The notes under the pieces: model-generated | What the model saw: the letters and a program-made list of their open reading frames with translations, nothing else | Told to the model about the DNA's origin: nothing | Databases searched by the model: none | Translations under genes and position numbers: made by a program | Assembly: GCA_009929525.1 (NCBI GenBank) | Contig: SAAH01000020.1 | Span: 1 to 43,558, forward strand | Length of the DNA stretch: 43,558 nt | Direction: 5' to 3' | Origin: Clostridia bacterium | Lineage (GTDB): Bacteria > Bacillota > Clostridia > Lachnospirales > Lachnospiraceae | Shown here: positions 25,660-34,677 of the stretch, piece after piece | Position numbering within the stretch: the stretch's first letter is position 1 | Layout of the letters: every line of letters begins with the position of its first letter

Positions 25660-27792
25660 CTAGTCCCAGCCAAGTGCTTTTCGTTTTGCTTTGATATCCT
25701 CTACGATTTTTTCTCCCAATGCTGTCGGATCCGTATCTACATGCATTACCGAGCCCAGTGTTTCTCTGGTTCCTTCCTTCAGAAAATGGATCACATTTGC
25801 TGATCCCTGGATCTGTGCTTCTACACAATGGTAAGAGTTGATTCCCATCAGACGGAATCCAAGAGCCGCATCGATTCCTTTTTCATTTCCCCATTCCGGA
25901 GAAGTGAACCCATACGGCATCTCATAGATATCTTTCCCAAGAGCTCCTGCCACACCTGCAAATATGCCTGTTGATCTGGTGTTATCGATACATTCTCCCA
26001 CATGCCACACAGGCGGAAGATCCGGCTTGAGAAATCCTTTCAGACCTTCCCCTGTCTTTTCGTATGCGGACACCGTACAGTATCCCAGCTTCATCAGCGG
26101 AAATGCCGCACATCCATTGGTCAGGATCAATACGTTATTTTTCAGCAGTACATCCGCCACATCGATGATCGTTTTTTCGTACAGCACCTTGGGATTATTG
26201 CATCCTACCATATTTACGATGCCTAAGATCTGACCACTCTTCAGGGCATCTGCCAGAGGCTGCATGCTTCCGAACCGTTTATGTACATATTCTACCGAAA
26301 AGCCCACTTCTGCCTCCACTTCATAAGGTGGTATAAATACAGGCACTCCCTGTCTGTTTTCAAAGCTCTCGATAGCTCTTTCCACTATCTTTTCTGCGAT
26401 TTCCTGCGTTTCACTGATATTGCTGTGATGGTGGTCATATGCCATATGCTCCGCTCCCGGAAGGCGGGCAGAATCGCTGGTGGTCACCACCGTTGTCTTG
26501 TAACATTTTGCCACTTCCATGATCGATGGAAATACATCCTGCACATCTGCCACCCAAAGATCCAGTGCACCCGTACCAAGAACCAGTTCTGCTGTCACTG
26601 CATTAGAAAGTGGTATTACTCCTGCATATCGATACATTGCGGCAAGCCCGGAACAGCAGATTCCATAAAAGCGGATTCCTTTTGCACCTTTTTCCTTTGC
26701 CAGATTTTGGTACTTCTCACTGAGCCCTGTCTTTACGATCTGACTCACCAGTAACGGAAGATGTCCATGGACTGCTATATTTACATACCCCTTTTTCAAC
26801 GCTCCCACGTTTACTTTTGAGGTTACTCTGTCACCTACACCAAACAAACTGTCTGTTGCGATATTTGCCGCTACCACGCCAGTAAAAGTAAATGCCAGTC
26901 CGCAGCGGAGAAACTGCTGCATGATACTTTTCCAGTCACCATCCGTTGCACACCCTGTCTTGTGATACGCTTCGAACACTTCATGATATGCACTGATCGG
27001 AAGGATATCCAGCTTCTTCCACACTTCCTGACGCTCTGCCGGTGCACATGCTTTGATCGTCTGGTATTCATCCGGCTCTGTTCTTGAAAGATCCTCCAGC
27101 AATACATTTGCCAGATCTATAGCTATTTTCTTAACGCTTCTGTGTTTTGTCTTTATCCCAAATGCCTGTGCCATCGCCTTGACTTTGTACCCACCGATGA
27201 TCGGAACATCCAGTTTTCCTTCCGCTGCCCATTTGAGTGCCAGTATCACCTCTCTTGCATGCATGCCATGCTGTGCTGCCCCTGCTGCTGCCGAGCGTAG
27301 AAGATTCCTTGCTACGATCAGGTCTGCGTCTGCACCACAGACCCCTTTCGGACTCTTCGGTGTGATCCTGCAGGGACCCATATTACAGATCTTACAACAG
27401 ATACCCGACAGGCCATAGCTGCACATCGGCTTTTGCTTATCGAATCTGTCAAATGCGGTATCAGCACCGATCTGTTCCATATTCAGCATCATCTGCTTAA
27501 CTGCCGGATCCGGAGTTTTATCTAGAACATCCTGCTTTGATGGAAATGTTTTTTTATATTCTGCTACTGCCTTCATATAATCGGCGGTGAACTCTGCTTC
27601 ATGGAAATGTTCATATAAGTTTCCATCTTTGTCCAGGTGAGTATGGGTATGGGTGTCTGCCGGGACGAGGACTTTTGGTACTCCATGGTCATCGAAACCG
27701 ATCAGGGCCCTGTGTTGGTGGGGTTTATCCTGATGTCCTTTATTTTTATGTTCTTTATCTGTATCCTCTATATATTCTTTTTCCGTATTCAT
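25660..27792 (-). CDS. cooS: CooS-type anaerobic CO dehydrogenase homologue with an altered C-cluster ligand
   Basis: A 710-residue Ni-CODH family protein. Cluster D/B cysteines are present at 124, 132, 133, 136, 141 and 152. Expected C-cluster positions are the VHGH histidine (342), C380 (GICCSG), C531 (VGCNNPK), C561 (TNGCAA) and C601 (GECIDN); K638 and H175/H178 match proton-relay residues. The sixth ligand position, Cys in the usual VDVQC motif (Cys333 of Carboxydothermus CODH-II), is D419 here (VADVQDVFPS). An N-terminal extension of about 70 residues is His-rich (THTHTH, EHFHE, HQHR). No CooC, CooF or acetyl-CoA synthase gene is nearby. It may oxidise CO with a modified cluster or do different chemistry, such as that suggested for CODH-V-type scaffolds. 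AAGGAG precedes ATG, and the gene leads the operon. Confidence 0.9.
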   Translation of the reverse strand: MNTEKEYIEDTDKEHKNKGHQDKPHQHRALIGFDDHGVPKVLVPADTHTHTHLDKDGNLYEHFHEAEFTADYMKAVAEYKKTFPSKQDVLDKTPDPAVKQMMLNMEQIGADTAFDRFDKQKPMCSYGLSGICCKICNMGPCRITPKSPKGVCGADADLIVARNLLRSAAAGAAQHGMHAREVILALKWAAEGKLDVPIIGGYKVKAMAQAFGIKTKHRSVKKIAIDLANVLLEDLSRTEPDEYQTIKACAPAERQEVWKKLDILPISAYHEVFEAYHKTGCATDGDWKSIMQQFLRCGLAFTFTGVVAANIATDSLFGVGDRVTSKVNVGALKKGYVNIAVHGHLPLLVSQIVKTGLSEKYQNLAKEKGAKGIRFYGICCSGLAAMYRYAGVIPLSNAVTAELVLGTGALDLWVADVQDVFPSIMEVAKCYKTTVVTTSDSARLPGAEHMAYDHHHSNISETQEIAEKIVERAIESFENRQGVPVFIPPYEVEAEVGFSVEYVHKRFGSMQPLADALKSGQILGIVNMVGCNNPKVLYEKTIIDVADVLLKNNVLILTNGCAAFPLMKLGYCTVSAYEKTGEGLKGFLKPDLPPVWHVGECIDNTRSTGIFAGVAGALGKDIYEMPYGFTSPEWGNEKGIDAALGFRLMGINSYHCVEAQIQGSANVIHFLKEGTRETLGSVMHVDTDPTALGEKIVEDIKAKRKALGWD

Positions 27793-27815
27793 AATAATCT
27801 CCTTTTCACATTTAA

Positions 27816-27832
27816 CCTATCAAATTAGTAGG
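27816..27832 (-). promoter_or_regulatory. Candidate operator palindrome at the cooS promoter
   Basis: CCTATCAAATTAGTAGG is a 17-base imperfect palindrome (CCTAnnAA-n-TTnnTAGG) directly adjoining the -10 element, where the transcription start should be. A repressor bound here would block initiation. The binding protein is unknown; an Rrf2-type regulator is one possibility. Confidence 0.5.
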
Positions 27833-27861
27833 ATTATAGCATCCAAGTTTTACCATGTCAA
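27833..27861 (-). promoter_or_regulatory. Consensus sigma-A promoter of the cooS operon
   Basis: On the minus strand TTGACA (27856-27861) and TATAAT (27833-27838) are separated by exactly 17 bases, 41 bases upstream of the cooS start codon. Both hexamers are perfect, so basal activity should be high unless it is repressed by the adjoining palindrome. Confidence 0.85.
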
Positions 27862-27891
27862 CTTATATCCGTGGAGATAATTGTATTTATT

Positions 27892-27920
27892 ATAAAACAT
27901 AGTTATTTACTATGTTTTAT
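27892..27920. promoter_or_regulatory. Perfect 11-bp inverted repeat upstream of the cooS promoter
   Basis: ATAAAACATAG (27892-27902) and CTATGTTTTAT (27910-27920) are perfect inverted arms around TTATTTA, 30 bases upstream of the -35. It could be a regulator site, or a weak second terminator for the upstream operon. Confidence 0.5.
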
Positions 27921-27927
27921 TTCCGAG

Positions 27928-27966
27928 AAAAAGAGCTGCCGCACCGCTAAGCACGACAACTCTTTT
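27928..27966 (-). terminator. Intrinsic terminator after the formamidase gene
   Basis: On the minus strand AAAAGAG and CTCTTTT, extended inward by nine further pairs including G-T pairs, give a stem of about 16 bp, with U-rich sequence at its 3' side. It lies about 45 bases after the stop of the acetamidase/formamidase gene and ends the peptide operon. Confidence 0.75.
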
Positions 27967-28011
27967 AATTGAATTCCATAATTACCTTGGCTGATAATTT
28001 GTCATAACTTT

Positions 28012-28899
28012 TTATTCCAAGACGGAAGATACATCTCCACATCTTTTCATTTCCATCCGAACCGTTCTCTTAGGATCCACGACCTGACAAAACTGGAGAT
28101 TTCCCATGGCGCTAAGGAGCATACCTGCCTCCTCAAAGCTCATGTCTTTCTTTCTCATAACGATCTCCGTCATATCACGTACTGCAGTAAATACCGCCTG
28201 TTCCACATCTGCGTCGGATGCAATCGTATAATAAGACTCCTCATCCTCAAGCATCGGATTCTCGATAGACTGGCCTTTTACGACCTCTACCGTAACGGTA
28301 ACTTCCGCCGGGATCTCCAGTCCGGTCACCATGATTTCTCCATCTCCCATGCATGCATGCACATCCCCCATAGCGAGAAGTGCACCCTTATGAAATACTG
28401 GAAGATAGAGAGTTGCCCCGGCAGCAATCCTGGTATTATCCATATTGCCGCCATGGCATCCTGGCTCTCCACACGGGATCTCACCTTGTTCCGGTGCTAC
28501 TCCGATCACTCCGATCATAGGTTTACAGGGAATCTTGATGTCCGGTCCAAACTCTGCTACCCCATCATGAACCGGAATCTGCTTTAACACACCTTTCATT
28601 ACCAGCGCTCCAAGCACTCCATTATCAGGGATTGCTGCCATTGTTCCGCACTCTGCAACCTTTATATCCTCTATCTTGATCTTCAGGATATCGCCTGGTT
28701 CTGCTTCTTCAATGTATACCGGACCAGTTGCCGGATTGATCGCACTCCAGTCGAGAGCATCCAAAACTGCATCTTCTCCTAAAAGCTGATTATTGAAACA
28801 GTCTTTTGTGATAAATGTCATTGTTGTGCCGCTGTTAACTTTAGCCGCCGGCTCGTTTGCTGCCGACATTGCGTAAATTGTTTTTCCCTGTATTATCAT
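28012..28899 (-). CDS. Acetamidase/formamidase family protein
   Basis: A 295-residue FmdA/AmdA family protein, which hydrolyses short amides such as formamide or acetamide to ammonia and the acid. Family features include ATGPVYIEEAEPGD near the N terminus, GPDIKIPCKPMIGVIGVAP, the CGEPGCHGGNMD segment and GDVHACMGDGE with likely metal-binding residues. ATG at 28,899, with AGAGGG upstream, is preferred over a start 7 codons earlier. It is the last gene of the peptide uptake operon, so it may free ammonia from amide products of peptide or amino acid breakdown. The exact substrate is not clear from sequence. Confidence 0.9.
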   Translation of the reverse strand: MIIQGKTIYAMSAANEPAAKVNSGTTMTFITKDCFNNQLLGEDAVLDALDWSAINPATGPVYIEEAEPGDILKIKIEDIKVAECGTMAAIPDNGVLGALVMKGVLKQIPVHDGVAEFGPDIKIPCKPMIGVIGVAPEQGEIPCGEPGCHGGNMDNTRIAAGATLYLPVFHKGALLAMGDVHACMGDGEIMVTGLEIPAEVTVTVEVVKGQSIENPMLEDEESYYTIASDADVEQAVFTAVRDMTEIVMRKKDMSFEEAGMLLSAMGNLQFCQVVDPKRTVRMEMKRCGDVSSVLE

Positions 28900-28917
28900 A
28901 GTCTTATCCCTCTTTAG

Positions 28918-28946
28918 CAACAGTTTGCCTTATAGACAAACTGTTG
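28918..28946. other. Intergenic hairpin between binding protein and formamidase genes
   Basis: CAACAGTTTG (28918-28927) and CAAACTGTTG (28937-28946) form a perfect 10-bp stem with a 9-base loop. On the plus strand a T run follows, but no plus-strand gene precedes it. On the transcribed minus strand no T run follows, so it more likely sets RNA processing or stability, or gives partial termination before the formamidase gene. Confidence 0.55.
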
Positions 28947-28954
28947 TCCTTTTT

Positions 28955-30655
28955 TTATTCTACTGTAATATTCTTCACATAGAAATTCCAGAACCAGCTG
29001 CCTGTCAGCTGAGATATGCCTCCGGTAACACGATCATTCACACCGAACATCCAGTTCTGATGTGTCCAGATATAGTTAGGAACTTCATCATTGATAATAT
29101 CAAGTGCCTGGAGCATCAGGTCTGTTCTCTCCACATTATCAGTAGACGCTGCCTGATCTGCCAGAAGTTTGTCTACTTCTTCATTACTGTATGCACAGGA
29201 GTTAGATCCGCCGTCACCAGCATTTGTGCTCATGTACAGTGGTGTAAGTACGCCGGATGGATCCGGGAAGTCAGATGACCATTCAAAGATACCGATATCA
29301 TATGGACGTACACCATTTTCGTCAATTCCTGAACCAAACTGAAGAGAAACTACTTCATCATTAGATACTTTTTCAATTGTTGCTTCGATTCCAATCTGTG
29401 CCAGCTGCTGCTGAACGATCAGTGCGATGGAGTTCGTGATGGATTTCTGGTCTACCGTGATGGTACATGTAAATCCATCCGGGTACTCAGATGCTGCAAG
29501 ACACTCTTTTGCTTTGTCGATATCGTATGCATAGTTTTCACATGTTTTCTCATATTCCATCCATGTGTCTTCCTCAAAGAGGAACAAACTTTCAGGAACT
29601 GGCATTGCATTCGTGTTTGTACCAAACTCTTTGATCACGTTTTCTGCCATACTGTCGTTATCCAGCGCATACGCGATAGCTTTTCTTACATTTACGTCAT
29701 CAAATGGTGCTTTCGCACAGTTAAATGAAAGGAACTCAAGTCCCATAGATGGGATAGTCAGAAGATCTACTCCCTCTGCTTTTTCAAGGTCACTGAGCAT
29801 ATCTACCGGCTGGCTTAAGTTGATATCGATCTGTCCGGATGTAGATGCCATAACTCGGGTAGTATCCTCCGGGATGATCAGGAAGTTAATGTTCTTGATC
29901 TGTGGTTCGCCAGCATCTTTATTCCACCAGTTTTCATTATAGCTCATAGTGATCTGGTTGCCAACATCCCATTTCTCATATACATATGGGCCAGTTCCCA
30001 GGACTCCGCCTGCTGCTGTACCATAATCATCCGGATGTGCTTCTGCATATGTTTTGGAATGAACCATACCTGCCGTTGTAGCAAATGTATGTTTCCAAAG
30101 TGCATCAGGCTGTGTCAGTTTAACTGTAAACTGCCAGTCACCAGTCTGCTCAACACTTTCCACGCTGTCATACATCCACAGAAGATAAGATGCAAGATCA
30201 GGATCCTGATATCTTTGAACAGAGAACATAACGTCGTCCATTGTCATCGGTGTTCCATCTGAAAATGTAACATCATCTCTTACATTATATACATATGTTG
30301 TAGGATCAACTTCTTCCCAGCTCTCGCAAAGATATGGCTGAAGTTCATCATTTTCATCATAGTATAATAAGCTTTCTGTGATCTGTGATACTACCGGGTT
30401 TGTAGTAAAGTCATATGCAAATGCAGAATCCAGAGAAATAATGTCTGAATATAAACCAACATTCAATGTATCACTGTCACCCGCTTCTACTGCTGGTGCT
30501 TCTGTTGATGCTTCTGCATCTGTTCCTTCTGCCGCTGCGTCTGTACTGTCTGTACTTGCTGCTGCATCGCTGTCAAAGGTACTTCCGCCGCAGCCTGCCA
30601 GCATCGAAGATACAAGGCCTGCTGCCAATAAAATACTTAACATTCTTTTCTTCAT
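28955..30655 (-). CDS. Peptide ABC transporter substrate-binding lipoprotein (SBP family 5)
   Basis: A 566-residue lipoprotein with lipobox LAGC, lipidated Cys at residue 22, and an Ala/Ser/Thr/Asp-rich spacer. The mature part is a DppA/OppA-type binding protein (DTLNVGLYSDIISLDSAFAY, VRDDVTFSDGTPMTMDDVMFS, and FDDVNVRKAIAYALDND). It delivers di- or oligopeptides to the permease encoded upstream. GGAGG precedes the ATG. It lies downstream of the M42 peptidase gene instead of at the operon head, which is common in Lachnospiraceae operons. Confidence 0.92.
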   Translation of the reverse strand: MKKRMLSILLAAGLVSSMLAGCGGSTFDSDAAASTDSTDAAAEGTDAEASTEAPAVEAGDSDTLNVGLYSDIISLDSAFAYDFTTNPVVSQITESLLYYDENDELQPYLCESWEEVDPTTYVYNVRDDVTFSDGTPMTMDDVMFSVQRYQDPDLASYLLWMYDSVESVEQTGDWQFTVKLTQPDALWKHTFATTAGMVHSKTYAEAHPDDYGTAAGGVLGTGPYVYEKWDVGNQITMSYNENWWNKDAGEPQIKNINFLIIPEDTTRVMASTSGQIDINLSQPVDMLSDLEKAEGVDLLTIPSMGLEFLSFNCAKAPFDDVNVRKAIAYALDNDSMAENVIKEFGTNTNAMPVPESLFLFEEDTWMEYEKTCENYAYDIDKAKECLAASEYPDGFTCTITVDQKSITNSIALIVQQQLAQIGIEATIEKVSNDEVVSLQFGSGIDENGVRPYDIGIFEWSSDFPDPSGVLTPLYMSTNAGDGGSNSCAYSNEEVDKLLADQAASTDNVERTDLMLQALDIINDEVPNYIWTHQNWMFGVNDRVTGGISQLTGSWFWNFYVKNITVE

Positions 30656-30687
30656 AATCGTCTCCTCCTAGACTTTTATTTCGAGTA

Positions 30688-31761
30688 CTAAACTAATTTC
30701 TGCTCTCTTACAAATGCCTCTCCGAGTTTTGCAGTATTGATCACATCATCGATACTGATCACTCCGATGGTAGTATGGATGTATTTTTCAGGAATAGAGA
30801 TTCCTCCTGTAAGTACACCCGTGTTGTTATATATCATAGCGCAGGCATCTGTGCCGCAGCTTAGTACTGCCGATCTTTGATAAGGGATGTTTCCCTCCTC
30901 AGCGATTCTTGTGAGTTCTTTTACCATTTTTCTTGGAACCATGATCCCGCTGCAGCTTGATGGAGTCCAATCAAAAAGTTCGATCATCGGTCCCTTTCCT
31001 GCATAGGCCCGTCCTGCTGACGGATTGATCTCGCCATGTTCTGTGGCAAGTCCCACATCTATACAAAGTGCCACATCCGGATCGATTCTTCGAACCAGGG
31101 CAGAAGCACCTTTTAATCCCAGTTCTTCCTGAACAGTTCCACAGGCATAGATACTTGCTTCAAGCTCCACATCCTTCAAAGCTTCCATGAGCAGGATCAT
31201 AGAAACACAACTGCTTCGGTTATCTACTGCTTTTCCACTGAAATATTTTCCATTGAGTACGTGAACCGGTTTTTCGATATTTACCAGATCACCCTCTTTG
31301 ATTCCCATGGCTCTTGCTTCTTCAGGCGTCTCTGCTCCCACATCGATCTGTATATCTGCAAATGAAAATCCTGCACTTTCTTTTCCTATGGACTGATGGA
31401 TCGGCTTTCCGCCTCCTGTCACACCGTATACCGGACCGTCATCTGTATGGATCGTCATCACCTGATTTACCAGTACATTTGGATTATGGAATCCTACAGG
31501 AAGGATCGTAACAAATCCATCATCTGTAAAATCACAAACCATGAATCCGATCTCATCCATATGTGCCGTCAGCATGATCTTTTTCTCCGGATTCTTACCT
31601 TCCTTTACAAAAACTGCATTTCCCAGAATATCGGTGAAACTTCTGTCAGTGACAGGATCGAGATATTTTGCAAGCGTTGCTGCTACTGCTTCCTCATTTC
31701 CTGATACCCCATTGATCTCATCAAATTCTTTTAATAACTCAATAACTCTTTCTCTATTCAT
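30688..31761 (-). CDS. M42 family metallo-aminopeptidase
   Basis: A 357-residue glutamyl-aminopeptidase/endoglucanase-type peptidase. Two-metal site residues are visible: TAHMDEIG, GKAVDNRSS, QEELG, CIDVG and YIHTTIGV near the C terminus. These cytosolic enzymes form large tetrahedral assemblies and remove N-terminal residues from peptides. ATG at 31,761, with GAAGG inside the end of the oppF gene, gives the normal family length; the longer frame from 31,875 adds 38 residues unlike the family. Its place between transporter ATPase and binding protein genes supports a role in degrading imported peptides. Confidence 0.92.
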   Translation of the reverse strand: MNRERVIELLKEFDEINGVSGNEEAVAATLAKYLDPVTDRSFTDILGNAVFVKEGKNPEKKIMLTAHMDEIGFMVCDFTDDGFVTILPVGFHNPNVLVNQVMTIHTDDGPVYGVTGGGKPIHQSIGKESAGFSFADIQIDVGAETPEEARAMGIKEGDLVNIEKPVHVLNGKYFSGKAVDNRSSCVSMILLMEALKDVELEASIYACGTVQEELGLKGASALVRRIDPDVALCIDVGLATEHGEINPSAGRAYAGKGPMIELFDWTPSSCSGIMVPRKMVKELTRIAEEGNIPYQRSAVLSCGTDACAMIYNNTGVLTGGISIPEKYIHTTIGVISIDDVINTAKLGEAFVREQKLV

Positions 31762-31765
31762 TTTA

Positions 31766-32767
31766 TCAGCCTTCTTCCATAAATTTTTCTGCTGCTTTTT
31801 TTGCCTTGTGGCATGATACCCAGTGTCTGTCTGCCACCCGGTAAAGTGGTGGGATCTTTTTATTGCAAAGTCCATCGATCATCTCCGGACATCTGGTACA
31901 GAAACGGCATCCCTCCGGGATCTCTGTTGCATTTGGCACTTCACCTTCGAGGACTGCATGATCCTTTACCTCATCCGGATGATCCTTAGGTTTGGATGCT
32001 ATCAATGCTTTGGTATATGGATGCATGGTGTTTCCAAATATTTCCTCAGTTACACCGATCTCAACCATTCCACCCAGATACATGACCAGTACGCGGTCAC
32101 AGATATGTTCTACAACAGTAAGCTCATGGGAATTGAACATCATGGTCAATCCCAGTTCATCCTTCATATCATAAAGCAGGTTCAGGATCTGTGCCTGTAC
32201 CGACACATCCAGTGCAGATACTGGCTCATCTGCCATGATAAAGCTTGGATTCGGGATCAGTGCACGCACGATAGCAAGACGCTGCAGCTGTCCGCCACTG
32301 AGTTCTCCACTTCTTCTTGACAAAAGAGATCTGTCTAAGTTTACATAATCTACCAATTCATAGATACGCTTCTTCGCATCCTCCTCCGGCATCCCATAAA
32401 AATGTGCCACATCCAGCAGTGCTCTTTTTAATGTCTGCTTTGGATTAAAGGAAGAATATGGATTCTGGAATACCATCTGCATATCTTTTCTCAGTGTTAC
32501 CATCTGTTTTTTATTATTCTTTATGATGGATTGGTCTCTGAAAAGGATATCTCCTTCTGTTGATTCGATCAGCTTCAAGAGGCATCTTCCCAGAGTTGAT
32601 TTTCCACATCCACTCTCACCTACAACTCCCAGGTTTTCACCTTTGAAGATGTTAAAGCTCAGATCATCCACTGCTTTTAACAGGATAGGTTCTTCCTTTC
32701 CCTTCTCCCTTTTAACGCCCACTGGATAATATTTTTTTAAATGTTTTATCTGAAACAGTTTTTCCAT
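31766..32767 (-). CDS. Oligopeptide/dipeptide ABC transporter ATPase (OppF/DppF)
   Basis: A 333-residue ATPase with Walker A GESGCGKST, signature LSGGQLQRLAIVRAL, Walker B FIMADEPVSALDVS and the C-terminal peptide-transporter region (EGCRFCTRCPEM) whose cysteines can hold an Fe-S cluster in this family. It pairs with the OppD protein encoded 12 bases upstream to power peptide import. The stop lies 5 bases before the M42 peptidase start. Confidence 0.93.
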   Translation of the reverse strand: MEKLFQIKHLKKYYPVGVKREKGKEEPILLKAVDDLSFNIFKGENLGVVGESGCGKSTLGRCLLKLIESTEGDILFRDQSIIKNNKKQMVTLRKDMQMVFQNPYSSFNPKQTLKRALLDVAHFYGMPEEDAKKRIYELVDYVNLDRSLLSRRSGELSGGQLQRLAIVRALIPNPSFIMADEPVSALDVSVQAQILNLLYDMKDELGLTMMFNSHELTVVEHICDRVLVMYLGGMVEIGVTEEIFGNTMHPYTKALIASKPKDHPDEVKDHAVLEGEVPNATEIPEGCRFCTRCPEMIDGLCNKKIPPLYRVADRHWVSCHKAKKAAEKFMEEG

Positions 32768-32778
32768 ATGCGTTCTCC

Positions 32779-33750
32779 TTATATCTCATTTCCCTTATGG
32801 CATGCGAACCGGTGAGTATCGGAAACGCTCTCCAGAGAAGGTTTATTGTTCCTGCAGCTATCATCAGCATACTGACATCTTGGAGCATATGGGCAGCCGA
32901 TGATTTTCTCCCGAAGATCTGGTGGTGTGCCTGGTATGGTCACCAGCTTTCCACCTCTTTGACCGCTTTTTGGAATACTGCGGATGAGATCCTTTGTATA
33001 TGGATGTTTTGCATTGTCAAATACTTCATGTACGCTTCCTGATTCTACGATGGTACCGGCATACATAACGGATACCGTATCACATATCTCAGCTACCACA
33101 CCAAAGTTATGGGTGATGATCAGGATCGACATATTTCTCTTTTCTCTAAGATCCAGAAACAACTGCAGGATCTGCTCCTGAACAGTAACATCCAGCGCCG
33201 TAGTAGGCTCATCTGCGATCAGAAGTTCCGGCTGACAAGCCACTGCCATAGCGATCATAACTCGCTGGAGCATACCACCGCTCATCTCAAATGGATACTG
33301 ATCGTATCTCTTCTCCGCCGGATAGATCCCCACGTCTTCAAGAAGCTGATATACTTCCTTCTTATAATCTCTCTTTTTTTCCTTACTATGGGCAGTGAAT
33401 ACCTCCGTGAGCTGCTGACCAACTGTAAACAGTGGATTCAGGGAAGTCATTGGATCCTGAAATATCATAGATATTGCATCTCCCCTGATCGCCTGTATTT
33501 CCTTTGGTTTCATCTGGAGAATATCATTATCATTGTATAAAATCTTTCCATTATAAAGCATTTTTCTCTCATCATGGAGTCTGAGGATTGATTTTGCTGT
33601 CATGGATTTTCCGCATCCGCTCTCTCCTACAAGACCATGGATCTCGCCTTTTCCAATATTCAGATTGATATTTCTCACCGCATGGACAACGCCTCTAGGT
33701 GACATGAGATTCACTTTCAGGTTTTGTATTTCAACGGTATTATTACTCAT
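32779..33750 (-). CDS. Oligopeptide/dipeptide ABC transporter ATPase (OppD/DppD)
   Basis: A 323-residue ATPase with Walker A GESGCGKSM, signature MSGGMLQRVMIAMA, Walker B LLIADEPTTALDVT and the C-terminal CPYAPRCQYADDSC cysteine region of OppD proteins. ATG at 33,750 is preferred; GTG at 33,759 lies three codons earlier, and both overlap the end of the permease gene, implying translational coupling. It forms the heterodimeric motor with OppF. Confidence 0.93.
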   Translation of the reverse strand: MSNNTVEIQNLKVNLMSPRGVVHAVRNINLNIGKGEIHGLVGESGCGKSMTAKSILRLHDERKMLYNGKILYNDNDILQMKPKEIQAIRGDAISMIFQDPMTSLNPLFTVGQQLTEVFTAHSKEKKRDYKKEVYQLLEDVGIYPAEKRYDQYPFEMSGGMLQRVMIAMAVACQPELLIADEPTTALDVTVQEQILQLFLDLREKRNMSILIITHNFGVVAEICDTVSVMYAGTIVESGSVHEVFDNAKHPYTKDLIRSIPKSGQRGGKLVTIPGTPPDLREKIIGCPYAPRCQYADDSCRNNKPSLESVSDTHRFACHKGNEI

Positions 33751-34636
33751 TTTCAGCACCTACCATTCTTCTAAATTTTTTCATGGATGGAAGTTTTCTC
33801 TGAGATGGATCCAGATAAGCTCTCACACCATCACCGAAAATATTCAGTGCCACTACAGTAATGATGATCATGATACCAGGTGCGATGGAAACCAACGGTG
33901 CGGAAGTGATAACGATTCTTCCATCTTCCAGCATCGCCCCCCAGTCAGCAGTCGGTGGCTGTACACCAAGTCCAAGGAAACTCAGACCTGCCAGGTCGAG
34001 GATCGCATAACCGATATCTAGCGTCATCTGTACAATCAATGTTCCGATACAGTTTGGAAGTATCTGTTTCATCATGATATTCAAGTTAGAAAATCCGATG
34101 GAATGACAGGCTTCCACGTAAACCTTATTTTTTTCCACAAGTACCATGGATCGGGTCAGCTTTGCAAGCATAGGTACATATACGATACCAAGAGCAAGTA
34201 CTGAGTTAAATACTCCTCTTCCAAATGCAGATACAAAGATAAATGCAAGAAGCAAGGACGGAAATGCCAGGATGATATCTGATACTCTCATGAGGATAGA
34301 ATCAACTGCTTTTCCATAGTAGCCTGCCAGCATACCGAAAGGTATTCCGATGATGGCAGAGATCACAACTACTCCGAAAGCACTAAGGATCGTTGCTCTG
34401 GAACCGATAATCAGTCGTGACAGTAAGTCTCGTCCCGTCTTATCTGTTCCAAGAAGATGCTGCAGGGACGGACCCTTTAACATATTTGCAAGGTCAAGAG
34501 CATTTGGATCATATGGTGCCAGCTGCTCGGAGAATATGGCCATGATGAGGATTCCCAACAATATAACAAGGGAAATCGTCACCGGCACAGTGAAAAAACT
34601 TTTTAATTTTCGTTTTGTTGATGCTTTGATTTTCAT
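33743..34636 (-). CDS. Peptide ABC transporter permease (OppC/DppC)
   Basis: A 297-residue permease with an N-terminal membrane helix, the LLGTDKTGRDLLSRLIIG motif diagnostic of OppC/DppC/NikC, five further helices and the GLSFLGLGVQPPTADWG motif near the C terminus. It makes the membrane channel with the OppB-type protein encoded upstream. The final codons overlap the OppD gene by 8 bases. Confidence 0.93.
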   Translation of the reverse strand: MKIKASTKRKLKSFFTVPVTISLVILLGILIMAIFSEQLAPYDPNALDLANMLKGPSLQHLLGTDKTGRDLLSRLIIGSRATILSAFGVVVISAIIGIPFGMLAGYYGKAVDSILMRVSDIILAFPSLLLAFIFVSAFGRGVFNSVLALGIVYVPMLAKLTRSMVLVEKNKVYVEACHSIGFSNLNIMMKQILPNCIGTLIVQMTLDIGYAILDLAGLSFLGLGVQPPTADWGAMLEDGRIVITSAPLVSIAPGIMIIITVVALNIFGDGVRAYLDPSQRKLPSMKKFRRMVGAENE

Positions 34637-34677
34637 TCGTGTTCTCCTTCCTATGGTCGAAAATTAGTAGTTGCTCA

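Noticed and set aside
28918-28953. Plus-strand intrinsic terminator (hairpin plus T run)
   Set aside because: No plus-strand gene lies upstream, so it is more likely a hairpin in the minus-strand transcript.
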